In this document: in pieces, positions 11,154 to 23,445 of the stretch
Numbering within the stretch: the first letter of the stretch is position 1
Layout: the number at the start of each line of letters is the position of its first letter
Assembly (NCBI GenBank): GCA_949152475.1
Contig: OX424560.1
Location: 22,321,106 to 22,385,105 of the forward strand
Origin: Terebella lapidaria
Taxonomy: Eukaryota; Annelida; Polychaeta; Terebellida; Terebellidae
DNA length: 64,000 nucleotides
Reading direction: 5' to 3'
Position numbers and translations under genes: made by a program
Notes under the pieces: generated by a model
What the model was told of the DNA's origin: nothing
The model's database searches: none
Seen by the model: the letters and a program-made list of their open reading frames with translations, nothing else

Positions 11154-11675
11154 CTATGTAATGTCACTTCCGGCAAGTTAGTTTTTTTTGTTTAGTGTTT
11201 ACAGAATTTCAGAGTTCAGTCGTTTCGCCGTAACTCCGTATGCACAGGAAATCTCCTGGTGGCCTCGGTTGTGGACATATCTCATCGAAACATAATAATC
11301 AGCCAATGTTGTTGTAAGAATGGTCAGTTTTGCATCACATATTTTTTATGGAACTCATGTAAAACAAACTATTTTGGCAATCGCAACGAACTATCATTAT
11401 TCTAGATCTCCAGACACAATACTTTCAACAAAACAGCCTATGACAAAATGTAGTAAAGGTGTGTATACATGTACTATCATTCTATTCGCAACAGCCTTTA
11501 TCTCCAGACGCACAGTGCCTGAACGTCCGTTATCCGGTACACTACACAGTGTAAAATGCAGTCATTTATTCTCGTCATGTACCTTGTGTTCGGGCGTTTG
11601 AGGAATTCAGAAATTCTATTAGTATGTCGTCGGTTCATGTTGGTTTCCACAACTATATTGAATTAACAGAAAAAT

Positions 11676-11800
11676 GGCCCAAGTATCATACGCTGCGCCT
11701 TTCTCTACATTCAATAAGGATTAAAAAGGTGACAGACGGATTAAATGGCATTCATTTAGTGGACGAGTTGTATTAAGGCGCAGTGTATGATACTTGGGCC
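11676..11800. mobile_element. 125-bp MITE with 8-bp target duplication, copy 2
   Basis: Same length and terminal repeats as 9680-9804 but inverted relative to it; the interiors align throughout (for example GGTGACAGACGGATTAAATG here against its complement there). Flanked by its own perfect 8-bp duplication AGAAAAAT (11668-11675 and 11801-11808), so it is an independent insertion, not a by-product of the surrounding duplication. Confidence 0.88.
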
Positions 11801-13689
11801 AGAAAAATAACACCACACAGCTACACATGGATCAGAAATTAATAGGTTTAAAACATTAACTCGAAAATACTGTGAAGAAATATTAGGCACGTTATTAGTC
11901 CATTGTTTGAGAAGTAACATCCAGGCTTTTTTTAATACGATTACAATAAACACGAGCCCTTCCACATATAACCAACAGATACCAAGCCAAATCCTATTGC
12001 CAACCTTAGCTGTTTGAAGAGGTCGTAAAATTTCTGGAGGGCGTAGAAGCACCATAAACGTGAGAACGTGGTCATGTTTTGGAATTGGAAACTCTTTGAT
12101 ACTGATATATGAGCGTCATGCGGGAACTACAGACCAATTACTCATCAACCCTGGAGGTAAAACGTTACTTCGTTAGTATAATCATTCCTACATATATGAA
12201 CGATTATATAATGCAAAGTAAAATATCAACATACTATTCCCTATATCATGCTATATTCAAGTATATGGTGTGGAATTAACTTGCTTCCCTGACAAATAAT
12301 TTTCACTCTTTCTGTGCAAACAATCATTGTAGTTTGCCACGTTGTTTGAAACAAATTCTATGTCATTCATATTTCACGCGTCTTGTAAGTGATATTATCT
12401 TGATATAGAGATCATGGCATTACAATACATACAGTACTGTGTGATTTCATTCATTTAATATATTATCTATAGTATGCACATGATTCATGTTTTATTTTAG
12501 TACTGATGATTCTTGTTTAGTGGAGGATTACAATATATCATTTGGACGGTTGGACGCCGGTATATCAAGTCACAACACAAACACAAAACTTGTAACGTGT
12601 CTGTGGATAAAATAACGAAATGAAAAGAAACACAACGAAATTAATTGAAAGATTAATTGGCCCGACAGAAATATGATATCCCATTATTGTCTGGAATAAC
12701 CTTTTCCGAGGAATCGTGCAAATATGAACGTAAATATTATGGGTATCTGGTGATTGAGATAACAATGTCGTGCTGGAATGTATGTCGTGTCAATCAGGAG
12801 TATACACACAATCTTGAATAGTTTCAAAGCAAATTATATTATCAGATAATTGATGACGTGCTGATTATATGGTCAATTTATTGTACCAGATGGTGAATAA
12901 TAAAGTTCCGAGGTTCGCTTCACTGGCACCCAACGCCTTTGCTCGAACGAGAATATATATATATATCAACAGAATACATGTAAATATATATTAAATGTTG
13001 AAACATCAATTTATGTAATTATCGATACATTTTTTACCTGTCATCTCATCGTGCCAATTTTTAATGAAAAATGAAAAACGGCACAATTCACACATAATAT
13101 AATGCAACAAAAAATATGTTTCAATGCTTTGCCATGAAAATGAAAGGATGAAAATTGGTGGTATGATATAGGTGAAATATTAGTTATATTAGAACGATCG
13201 TTTTATTCTGTGTAGAGTAACATTTTTGGAAGCTTTGTGCATTGCCAAGTTACAATCAATCCTTGGCACACGAAGTTGTCCAGTATTTCTAGACACAAAT
13301 GTCACTGAAAGTGTTTACCTCACCCCGAAGTCAAGAATGACAACGTTTTGCTATACAGACGTCCATCAGTATGATCGGGAATACATCTCTCATTATGTAC
13401 TTCTGCTATGATTAACAAATGTCTAGTTTGATGGTGAATTCACCTATGTGTGAAATGTGATGACGATATGTCCTCATCAGCATAACAGTCAGCTTACCAT
13501 GGATTACCATGCAAATGCGATTTTGAAATGTAAAATGTCCCGTGTGAGCAAACGTGAAAGTGTGTATCAGGTTTAGGAATATTCCACTCATTTTCCCAAG
13601 ACATGAGATGTTTGGTCAAAGAGGAAGGAACCTACCCGGCGGGTACGCCTGAAACAGCTGCATCAAGTGAGTTGTGTCACAACATATTC

Positions 13690-14110
13690 TTTCAGATGAT
13701 CTATCGCCCAAGGCCGAAGGCCGCGGGCAGTAGATCAACTGAACAATCCCTCCCGAGAGAGTAAAGCACCAGTCAATATTTGCTTTAGTAAATTTCGTAA
13801 TAATATATATTAAATTAGTGGTTATATGACCCTATACAGTGCTATCATTTGCTCAATGCGATGGCCGGTCACTCATTCATTGGTGGCTTAGACACTGATC
13901 AGGCATTGTTTTCATGGGCAAAAAAATATGAGATAATCGTATGGATTAACATTGCTAGTATGAACAGTACTGTGGGATTTGTAAATGTATAGTATATTAT
14001 ATGAACATTGACTGGTGCCCCGTGTACAGACAAATATATTTGACCCGAGGGAGGGAGTGTTCAGATGATATGTTGCCCAAGACCGAAGTGTTCAGATGAT
14101 CTATTGCCCA
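13690..14110. mobile_element. Hairpin-ended inverted-repeat element
   Basis: The left end (13690-13780) and right end (about 14005-14110) are inverted copies sharing CACCAGTCAAT, CCCTCCC and a TTCAGATGATCTAT...GCCCAAGGCCGAAG tip. The tip is itself a hairpin: TGATCTA and GCCC pair with GGGC and TAGATCA at 13697-13740. The 300-base interior is AT-rich and non-coding. Superfamily undecided; no clear target duplication is visible because the right tip is expanded. Confidence 0.55.
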
Positions 14111-14150
14111 AGGCCGAAGTGTTCAGATGATCTATTGCCCAAGGCCCAAA
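14059..14150. repeat. 31-bp tandem triplication of a transposon tip
   Basis: Three head-to-tail units of GTTCAGATGATCTATTGCCC plus AAGGCCGAAGT, the terminal motif of the element at 13690-14110. The first unit differs by a few bases, the third loses its end. Confidence 0.85.
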
Positions 14151-14330
14151 GCCATGGCACCACACAGGGTCCACAGGTCCTCTGTACACCGGGCCTGGTG
14201 GTTAACTTCATGGTCTGGTAGGGACACCGCATTGTAGTTACACATAGCCCTGTCCATGAACAAGCCGCACAGCATATACCCACACAAAGAGTGATTCTGA
14301 CCTTATCGCGTCCGGAGCAGAGCGACCAAG
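14140..14330. other. GC-richer block inserted in duplication copy 2
   Basis: Noticeably GC-richer than its surroundings and missing from copy 1, where AAAGCGACCAACCAGAACAC directly follows AT-rich DNA. A cysteine-rich minus-strand frame crosses it (14101-14409) but runs into the transposon-tip repeat, so I do not call a gene. Confidence 0.4.
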
Positions 14331-14479
14331 TGGAACACACATAATGGAAGTTTACGTGCAGTGTTCTTTGATTACTTGGGCCAAACGCTTGCATGGTGAG
14401 AAAATACATTATCGTTAATGATGTTGGTGTTTACGAATAGTCTGACTTGATTCGCATATGATCAGGTTCATTGTTTTCT

Positions 14480-15060
14480 TGGAACAAATTTTACGGACAT
14501 TAGTCTAGACAATAGGCAATTGCAATCAGCAGAGCACTTTAATTTTCTTACGTACTGTTATTCATTTTTTCGTAAATTGAATTTCACCCTTGTAGCCTAT
14601 AGACAGCAAGCTTTATGCGTATATTTTTCGTTATTGTTAACATACAATGGTGATCACCATGCACAAGCGTACAAGTTGTACAAACTAGTCATTTCTGAAT
14701 CCGCTCTTTAGTCATATCAAAAGACGCAATTTATTTTAGTGTCCAAATTAATTCAATGAAAATCTAGAGTCAAACAATCTTGCAACAAACCGAAGATTGT
14801 TCTCAATTTGAATTCAAAACTTCCACCGATAAAAGAAATGCAAATAGCATTATACTTGTAAGTCCGGCAACGTGTCAACCACAATTATATTATCTGTATA
14901 TTCGATCAAATACGTCCCTTGAAACGTGACGAAACTGCTGAGTCCAAGAACAACCTTGAACAAAGAATATGTGGAACATTATTCAGCACACGTTTATCAC
15001 ATTTAGCAAAGAACATTGTGTCTGAGACACCGTGAGACCCTTCTCCAAATTGATATTACT
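14480..15060. repeat. Old dispersed duplication, second block, copy 2
   Basis: Parallel to 10060-10720 and 15365-15900 with the same landmarks, including GACAATAGGCAATTGCAATC, TACTTGTAAGTCCGG and ACACGTTTATCACATTTAGC. It ends where the SINE at 15064 begins. Confidence 0.7.
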
Positions 15061-15063
15061 GTA

Positions 15064-15318
15064 GGGGTCAGGTAGCGCAGTCAGTTAGGGCGCTCGCCTC
15101 GTGACCAGCAGGTCGCTGGTTCGAGCCGTGGCGCTGGCGCTGTTGTGTTGACTGTCTAACACATTTGGGCAAGGTTGAGGCAGCCTTACAGCTGATTGTC
15201 TATGGACAGTGGTCGGAAAGTGGTTACAGGCCATAAATCGGGGGTAATAATTGTAAAGCGCTTTGAGAATGTTGGAAAACGTTAGAAAGCGCTATATAAA
15301 AGCCTACAATTATTAATT
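15064..15318 (+). mobile_element. tRNA-derived SINE with L2-type tail, internally shortened
   Basis: The head has RNA polymerase III promoter boxes: box A TAGCGCAGTCAG and box B GGTTCGAGCC. The tail has AAAGCGCTTTGAGAATG and AAAGCGCTATATAAAAGCC before an ATT-rich end, the 3' signature shared with L2-clade LINEs that mobilise such SINEs. The family's longer copy is at 46304-46668; this one lacks about 100 bases of the middle. tRNA-like folding past box B is lost, so it is not a functional tRNA gene. Confidence 0.85.
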
Positions 15319-15364
15319 AATTATGTATTTAACTCGCATATGATTAGGTTCATTGTTTTCTTGA

Positions 15365-15930
15365 AACAAACTTTACAGGTATTAGTCTAGACAATCGGCA
15401 ATTGCAATCAGCAGAGCGATTAAATTTTCTTACGTTTCATTATTCGATTTATCATAAATTCAATTTCTTCTATATTGCCTATATACAACAAGCTTCATGC
15501 GTGTATATATATGGTTTCATAAATTTGAAAGCAACGATAACTTCACTCACTCACTCACTCACTCGTGTCTTACCGCCTCACTTGGTCAATGTGTCTTACC
15601 GCCTCACTTGGTCAATGGTGATCACCATGCACGAGCGGACATGCACAAACTGGTCATTTCTGAAAAGATGGAATTTGTTTTAGGCTTAAATCGATTTAAT
15701 GAAAATCTAGAGTTAAACAATCGTGCTACAAACCGAAGACTGTTTTCAATTGAGTTCGAAGCCTCTACCCATAAAAGAAATGCAGATAGCATTGTACTTG
15801 TAAGTCTAACAAAGTGTCAACCATAATCATATTATCTCTAAATTCGATCAAGTACGTCCCTTGAAACGTGACCAAACTGCTTAATCTTCTAAAGAGTATT
15901 TGATGTTGTTGGTTGGTTCTGAAGGCTGGT
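15365..15930. repeat. Old dispersed duplication, second block, copy 3
   Basis: Third direct copy of the block at 10060 and 14480 (GACAATCGGCAATTGCAATC, TACTTGTAAGTCTAAC, CTTGAAACGTGACCAAACTG). It contains a short (CACT)n run at about 15543-15562 and a 25-base tandem at 15577-15618 (GTGTCTTACCGCCTCACTTG twice). Confidence 0.7.
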
Positions 15931-17340
15931 TTCCTAAGTTTGCTGGCAAAAAAAACCAGGGGGATTTTCGACCTAGAGCAACTGTGATTTAATGGGTTAA
16001 ATAGCATTGGTTGAACGACTATCAGTCATATACCAAATGATCGGGAATTAGCCATAGGAAAATACAGAAATAGAAGGAAGCACATTCAGTCAATAGAAAT
16101 CGAATTATTGAAATTTCACGACTTCTCTGTGACTTTGCCCTCACCGTTCATCATTGAGCTCTAAATATTTAATAAGTCAGGTACATCACATGAGTGAAAA
16201 CTGGTAAACAAACTTGATCTCGAATATTGAAAGACACCAAAATCGTAAATTAGTGACTGAATTATTGTTCGACACTAGGCCATAATGGAGAGTTTTGAGC
16301 ATAGAACCAGTGGCCATAACCGTATGATACAAAATAATTCGAAAAATGTCTTGATCAGAACCGATGGTAATGGCAGATATGCGATTTTCGTTTTCCTTTC
16401 TTCATAGCAATCTAATTTTGACCGAACGTGAAGATATCCGAGCCACTCAGGCTATAACTTTCAAATCGACCTCACCATTTCTATTCGGAACATGTTGATA
16501 GAAGCCTCACTGAAGGGAATAGACATGTGGAATTTGGAATATACTTGCATGAAAAACAACACCCGCGTAGCATGGTTTCCAGCGCAATAGATGTAGGTAT
16601 TACACAGTGTACATGGCACTATATAGCTATATTTGTGTTGGGTGGTCTACATAGTATTGGTTATCATGTACAAACCCCGTACAAAGAATCCCCAGGTATC
16701 ATTCGAAGCTGAATGACTGAGAACTACTCTTGTGCCAGTTTTCTAAGGTTTGTGAAGTGTTGGGAAGCTGATGTCACTCAAAGTGTCAAGGCATGGCATG
16801 TGTTTATCTAACCTAGGATAATCTAGTTTCCAGAGAAGGGATTACACCAAAGAGTGAGTAAACCCCAACTGAAAAAGCCGAGATATAGCGAAGTGTCCTG
16901 TGAGATTGTGTTTCATGTTTGGAACTTAAAACAACAACAAAATAGTCCCCCAAGTACTGAGGAATTGCCAGTGAACAACAGTTCTTCTTGGCCAGTTCTT
17001 CATTTCAGAGATGTTGGCCATAATAACATGGAAAGAAAATGAGTCAGATACACATTATCCTAAAAAAGCACTGGCAACAATATATTTACTTGAGTAGTTT
17101 ACTTTAGTCTGATGTACGAGTATGATTCAGAAAACTGTCTTCCGATGAGCATTAGATAATCCAAGAATAATCAATGCTAAAATTTAATTACCAGACACAC
17201 AAACTATGTAATATAAGGCCAATGAACAACTTTAAGTGCAAACTAATTATTTATGACATAATGTTTTTTGTAGTTTGACATAATTTTACTGAAATTACTA
17301 CAAGTGAAGCTATTGTATAATGTGGGTTTCATCATAACAC
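15930..17340. other. AT-rich DNA, no gene seen; partial similarity to later array
   Basis: No credible coding frame. The stretch around 16625-16700 (TTGGGTGGTCTAC and following) resembles 22508-22570 and, more weakly, 31030-31090, so the degenerate array of 21.9-48.7 kb seems to have an outlying fragment here. Confidence 0.4.
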
Positions 17341-17349
17341 AAAATACAT

Positions 17350-18513
17350 CTAGAGAATGGCATATGGATTTAAGATAAATAATATTAATTTAATAATGTT
17401 AATAATGTTAACTGTAAGAGTGATAATTATTTTGGTAACCGAATTAGATTCACAAAATCTTGAGCAATCATCATTCACGTTAAACGCTGTCAGCTTGCTG
17501 GAATCAAGGTTGGAATCAAACATTGTTCTTGAATCTTCCAACAGTTTGACGGTTTGAATCAACAGTTTGACTGTCAGATGCAATAATAAATGTAATACCA
17601 CATCTGCGGCATTCATTTCGTTATAATTGTGTTTACCCTTCTTCCTAACCCGGGAAAGTAAATACTGTCCAAATAAAGCCATGTTGACCAACCACTTAAC
17701 CATAATTGCGTGCAAAACGAGCATTGTTTTCACCAACGAACCTAACATTATGAAGTTTCGAATATTCAATAAAACCATTTTCATGGTTGTCATTCCATTT
17801 ATGCGATTCCCAATATTTCCCGTTGCCTGATTCTGAAAATAGCTATATCTTATTGTTCGTTGATAGCCAAGAGTAATCCCAATCTATCCCCATTATGTAC
17901 TGTGGATATTCATTTGCCAAGCATGCCTTCTCAATGACAGTTTGATTGATGAATCTGACGCAAAGGTCCATTCCGGTGATTGCACCGTTCGCAATTAACA
18001 TCAGTATTATTAAAAATGTTTGATCTGCAAATCTTTGAACAAGACAGCCGAAAAATGTTCTTGGCATCTGATAATTTATAAATAAACAATGCAATAAAGC
18101 GATGAAAAATAATGCATGTTTGTTGGTGCGTTTGTTTGAAATCAAAACCAGTTTTGATTAGTAATAGGTAGCAATTGCCTATTAATGCCACCATATTCCC
18201 CCCGAAAACATTGAGCATGAGTGACAACTCGACCAACAATCTCATTTTATATTTGTATGCCCCTCATTGTTATGTGTGATTGTGAGCAACTATGCTGCTT
18301 TTTCTTAGGATTTGACCCCCAATCGTTGTGGCATAGTCTGAAAGCAAGTCCATTAGCTGGATAAAAGAACATGAATATGTCATTGAACGATATTCCAATT
18401 CCAGTCACATCTGTGGCATACACTTTTACTTTTGCCTTAACAAGTTGCTTTCTAGTGATATACATGAGCATGTGGCCAATGGAATTGATTAAATATTGAT
18501 GATGACACATCAT
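17350..18513 (-). pseudogene. Hydrophobic, possibly membrane-protein-like relic (unproven)
   Basis: Four consecutive minus-strand open stretches in three frames (18247-18513, 17931-18245, 17843-18145, 17350-17793) encode hydrophobic segments such as NMVALIGNCYLLLI, QTFLIILMLIANGAITGMDL and FIMLGSLVKTMLVLHAIMVK. The spacing would fit a decayed multi-pass membrane protein, for example a 7TM receptor, but AT-rich DNA yields Leu/Ile/Phe-rich frames by chance. A diverged copy of 18330-18510 occurs at 41400-41590, again with GTGGCATA / GCGGCATA and ATTCCAATTCCAGT, so part of it is duplicated. No family motif (DRY, NPxxY) is seen. Confidence 0.2.
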
Positions 18514-18519
18514 TTTTTT

Positions 18520-21050
18520 GCAATTTCACTTATGTCATATATTTTATTTTAAAAACATTTATTACCATCCAGCCAGTAATGCTGCTTTTCTATAATATAA
18601 TATTCAGGCTGGCACTGTATGGACCAGATTGAATGCATCGGATGGCACTGTATTGCACCAATATTACACTGTACTATATGTATAGTATACATAGCAATAC
18701 CACGTCTCTTTGTCGCCGATTGTGAATGCATGTGATAAAGTGTTCGATTCGTAAGACTCGCATTGTGAATGTATTATTTTTGACATTAGAGCTCTACATG
18801 TCTATGTGCTGACTTTTTTATGGAGGTTTCACGCCAACTTATCGACGCACATTTTGGCATGTAAACATTTAGATACCTACTTCAAATGAGGATTTTCTTC
18901 GTCCTTGACATAAAATCTCTCGAATTGATGGGAAACTTCACTATTCCACAGATATGTCAGGCATGAATCGATGCGCTAGGTTTGAGAAAATTACGTAAAA
19001 TGTTCAAATTATCTTAAAACGTCCCAAAATGGCGGAGCCGATGAAAATTGACGTTCCCAGAATGCAAAGCAAATTTTACCACAATCACGCGTATTTTGGA
19101 ATACAATTTCTGTTCAGCAATTCGTGCATGCATACATGCATGTGGGCATCTGCGTGTGGACATTTTTGGCGTTATGAAGTAAACACAACGATTCGTCTGC
19201 GATGCCACGGCTACATTTACCGTAATTTGACGTATTTTATCAAATGATAATTAAGCTGGTGTTCTGTTCTGTGTTGGATTGCGAAGTCTTAACTGGTATT
19301 TTAATTTGCCCAGTAAAGGCATGTGTTAGGCTATATCTGATGATATCAGATGCAGATATTCCTCATAATTTCCAATGTTTTGAGGATATTTTAATGAGGT
19401 TCAGGCGTATCTGTTCCATTGATCGATTTAAAAATAAATGTTTACTTATTAGTGATAGGAATGAAGTAGGCCATGCATTTCATCCTGGTATGTACGGAAA
19501 TGAATTGGAATCATGTAAGGGATAAGATTATGGCTTCTTTTTTCTTTAGGGGTGGGGAGGGGGGGGGGGGGGGTAACGTTGTGTAAGATACATTCAGCTG
19601 TCGTGGTGCTGATGATGTGCTCAAGCTCTAATGTCGTCTTCCGCAGTTTGCTGAATTTTCTTGTTTGTTCTGATATCCCAATGCTGTGTAAAGGTCGAAC
19701 ACTCCCCAGGTCAAATAATCAGAATACTGTTTAAAACAAAAATTGCTCATCTGTACATCCTGAATCCAGGAATCTGTACATCTAGATCCCATAGTGGCAA
19801 TTCTACGACGATTTCTGGGCTCGAACTTCTGAAACGACAGAATCAATCTAACCCGGGTTATACATACATGTACTGATAGGAAAGTATCATGTTGTTTTGG
19901 TGAAAAAACAAAATCCTAATCCATTATTTCAATTCTTGTGTCATCTATGTTGACCTCGGGCCCCTTGTCCAGACGTTGGTTGAATTTCATTTACCATGAC
20001 AATGCAATGTCCATATCAGCTATTACTCCATGATTTTATTTCATCAATGTACATCATACACATACTGAAGAATGTGAATGCCAATGTTCTTATATTCTTA
20101 TATTCAAATATTCTGATACTATTAAACGAAAACCAACAGTTCATTATGAAATATTTCAATTGAGAAATTAGCGAAAAGGACCTAGAAAGGTTGCCGAATT
20201 ATTGTATTGTGTTGAGCCACAACTCTTTGTTTGTTCATGAATCATTGTTTGTTTATATTCAGTGCCAATATGGGAGCTCTATCTTGGAGTCTCCTTAGAG
20301 TTTACTCGGTAAGAATGAAACAGCCATTACTGTATTATGAAAAATCGAAATTGCAATAGCTTTTTTTTACATTTTTGGGGTGAAATGGCTCAAAACAAAT
20401 GTAGACTTGATTTCGGACCAGTTTGTCGATTCAAGGGCAACAAATATTGTACACATTATAGGATTCTGATGCACGAATAAAAAAAAAAGTACAGAACAGA
20501 TTGTGAGGAAACAATCACCATTTTGAAAAAAAAATACAAAAAATTGAAAACTACAAAATACCTCCCTCTTGAATTATTTTGGGGTATTTATTTTTGTTAA
20601 AAATATCAGAAAAATTTGACCGTAAACTATGAGGTTAAAACGATGCTGACGAAGGACGCGATGCCATGTCAATATGTTACCGGGTCAAAGGTAACAAATA
20701 TTCAAATGAACTGAAGTGTTCCAAATAGCTCAAATCGATGTGAACCAGGCACTGAATCCCACAACTCCAGTCAGAATTGGTTATATGAAAATATTTGCTT
20801 CAAACACATCACGTGAAATGACACCGTGTTATGTCAATATTTTATCGACAATGTGTATATATTTTTTGCTTTGTTTTTTTAAATATATTTTTATTATGAA
20901 AAAAACTCTCTGTTTGCTTATTTTTAGAGGGTTTCTCCATTCATATTCCAATACATCCAAGCCAGTATGACCGACATCCATCAGTTGAATTGGCTCAGGT
21001 CACATTTAATACATAATGTCATTGTACCCCAGAAATTCCCTTTGGACAAA
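18520..21050. other. AT-rich intergenic DNA with a poly-G tract
   Basis: No gene supported. It contains a poly-G run at about 19558-19574 and several poly-A/T runs between 20340 and 20900. A 93-codon plus-strand frame at 19244-19525 (CPVKACVRLYLMISDADIPH) has no recognisable relatives. Confidence 0.4.
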
Positions 21051-21059
21051 TTTTGAAAA

Positions 21060-21620
21060 CAATAGTCTAGACGAAGTCATTTTCAATCAGAACACCAAAG
21101 TGATTTGCATGCATTTTTCTACAATTTAAGTTGACTCGAGTACCACGGGTAACAATTACAATTGACTCCATTTCAATTCAGTGAATAATCAGGGAAATAC
21201 ATTTTTTCCATAGTAAGTCTCACCCAATAAGCTAGAATATTTTCCAACGAAAATAGATCTTTGCTGACTCACATATTTACGTGTATTTCACAATACAAGT
21301 AATACCTAGCAAGCATCACAATATACAACTAACTGTTCTTTACAATCCTGCATGCTATGCTACAAAGCACTCATGTTTGCACTAGTAATCATCCATCACC
21401 TGGCTGGCGAGCGGAATAAGAAAAAGTCGCACTAATAAGACGTAATCCGATGTGAATTTGTTGAAAGGAAAGACATTCAAAGTATCTCATTCTACTGCGT
21501 TCAAAGCCTTTCGAATGGCAAGAGAAATGCGAATAGCAGTTTACTTGTAAGACGCCCAGCATTCCACCTTAGATTATATTAACCGCGTGTCCAGCTAAAT
21601 TTGTCATCTGAAATGTGACT
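21060..21620. repeat. Old dispersed duplication, second block, distant copy 4
   Basis: Keeps the order of the block at 10060: AATAGTCTAGACGAAG, AGCAGTTTACTTGTAAG, TTAGATTATATTAA and GAAATGTGACTAGATCA. It is more diverged than copies 1-3 and interrupted by the 21223-21414 repeat. Confidence 0.5.
21223..21414. repeat. Recent 193-bp direct repeat, left copy
   Basis: Nearly identical to 21703-21896 at an offset of 482 bases; only a handful of differences seen (ACTAGTAATC here against ACTCGTAATC there). It begins CACCCAATAAGCTAGAATAT and ends CACCTGGCTGGCGAGC. AT-rich, no coding. Confidence 0.9.
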
Positions 21621-21702
21621 AGATCACATTTTGAATAGATGGTATTTCATTTGACATAACTTTGGGAACGTGACGATTTGTTCAGAATATATTTCAGAAT
21701 CC

Positions 21703-21896
21703 CACCCAATAAGCTAGAATATTTTTCAACGAAAATAGATCTTTGCTGACTCACATATTTACGTGTATTTCACAATACAAGTAATACCTAGCAAGCATCA
21801 CAATATACAACTAACTGTTCTTTACAATCCTGCATGCTATGCTACAAAGCACTCATGTTTGCACTCGTAATCATCCACCACCTGGCTGCCGAGCAT
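21703..21896. repeat. Recent 193-bp direct repeat, right copy
   Basis: Partner of 21223-21414. The 290 bases between the copies belong to the older duplicated block. The high identity contrasts with the strongly diverged surroundings, so this duplication is much younger. Confidence 0.9.
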
Positions 21897-23149
21897 CATG
21901 AATATACTTGATATGAAAGAAAGGTGATGAGTGACTTTGCCATCATGTAGCGTTCCTATTGCGTGTCCATGTTCTCAGGAAAACGAAACTACATGAATTG
22001 ACCATGCTGTGCCAATGTAATCCTGCTTCAAAGCAGATACACCGGGTGGGGAAGGTAGCGGGGGGTTAGATAATGGGATTTTCTCTGTCTTGCTCATGTA
22101 AAAAGGCAAAACGCCGAACGCTGTCAGATATTATATTATATGCGCTATATAGACCATTATTATAATTGAACCAATTCAGTCAATTGAAAAATTATAGAAC
22201 ATAATATGATCATGTAATTGATATTTTCACCAAAAGATACATCTCCCAAAAATGTCAAGAGGTCAAAATTCATCAAGACGTTTGCATCATATACGTCTAT
22301 AGTTCTGACCGATTTGAAAGAAATGCCATTTGTGTTTGCTGTTGGGGTTTCGTTTGATCAATGACATTCTTTGCTTGACATACTTTGTATACTCAGTATC
22401 CAGTATGTGTTTCACAAATATATAAAAAATTTACATTGAGTGGGCAGAACCCATGAATGACAGCGGCAATCACGTATATTCACAGATACATCAATCACGG
22501 ATGTGTATTGGGTGGTCTACTGTTCTTTATAGGCACCGAGCCGAAACCTCCCAGATATCGTTACATGCGAAATAGCAAATATTAATCTTGTCAGTTCTCT
22601 GCGTAGTCTTTCGGGAGCTCGCAATGTGAGATGCCTGAGAAGAAATGAAACGCCAATCAAAATGGCAGAGTTTCTCGTAAGTGATTTTCTTCTGACAGTA
22701 CACAAGCAGGCAGTATCACATGGATTTTTTTTCTCATAGTGAATAATGGAATACGCTCTGGTGGCCTCATAGCCTGTTTCTTACTGCTCCCCCCCCCCTC
22801 CCTTTTTCTTACTGACCCCCCCCCCCCCCCGACTTACTGACTCCCCCTTCCCTTTCCCTCGAACAAATTTACCGTACAGTGGTGGATTAGAGCACATAAT
22901 GATTACCAACATTCATGTTGTTCTCAAGAATACTTCATGAAAACTCAACTAGGGAACTAGTTTCTTGTAAGTAATTTACTAATAATATTTGTGATCCTGG
23001 TATATACCCATTCTTACCCATCAAATTTTATGCAAAGTGTATTTCATTGGCCTCCTACGATTCATGGTTCTCCAGCCGTGTTTCAAGTACTTTCTTGAAC
23101 GTTCATGGTGATCGCATCTAAATCCAAACCCTTCCTCTGACATTGGAAC

Positions 23150-23445
23150 GTGTTCTTGTGAAGTGTTCATAATATTTATACAGAGCAAAGACCCAGATGG
23201 ACAATCTGAGTTCTTTGACCTGGAATGGAGTGTGAGGACACAGACAAGTCTTTTGTACTCGCTGGCAGCATGACGTGACCATGTATTCTGGGTCCCTAGC
23301 TTTCTTTTTCATTCTGCTCAATCTCACGCCTATTTCTAGACATTGTCAGAGTCTTTGGTGCTAACGAAGCTCTACAGCTATATGAGAGCGAAACCATAGC
23401 AATACCATGGTGGCTTGAGCTGTCTGATCACTAGCCAAGGAAAGA
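23150..23445. repeat. TATA-bearing block, copy A
   Basis: About 300 bases similar to 27990-28280, 32400-32690 and 42690-42890. The copies share TCTTGTG(A/G)AGTGTTCAT, AGCATGACGTG, GGGTCCCTAGCT and CTGCTCA(G/A)TCTCACGCC. Here the TATA position reads CAGCTATATGAGAG. Confidence 0.75.

Larger units (their letters stand above)
11631..14450. repeat. Old segmental duplication, copy 2
   Basis: Direct diverged counterpart of 7084-8965, with insertions: the 125-bp MITE at 11676 and the hairpin-ended element at 13690-14110. The stretch 12017-12176 is the best preserved. No conserved coding frame. Confidence 0.75.

Noticed and set aside
15064-15140. tRNA gene (A and B boxes)
   Set aside because: The cloverleaf is not completed after box B, and a SINE body with an L2-type tail follows; a longer copy of the family is at 46.3 kb.
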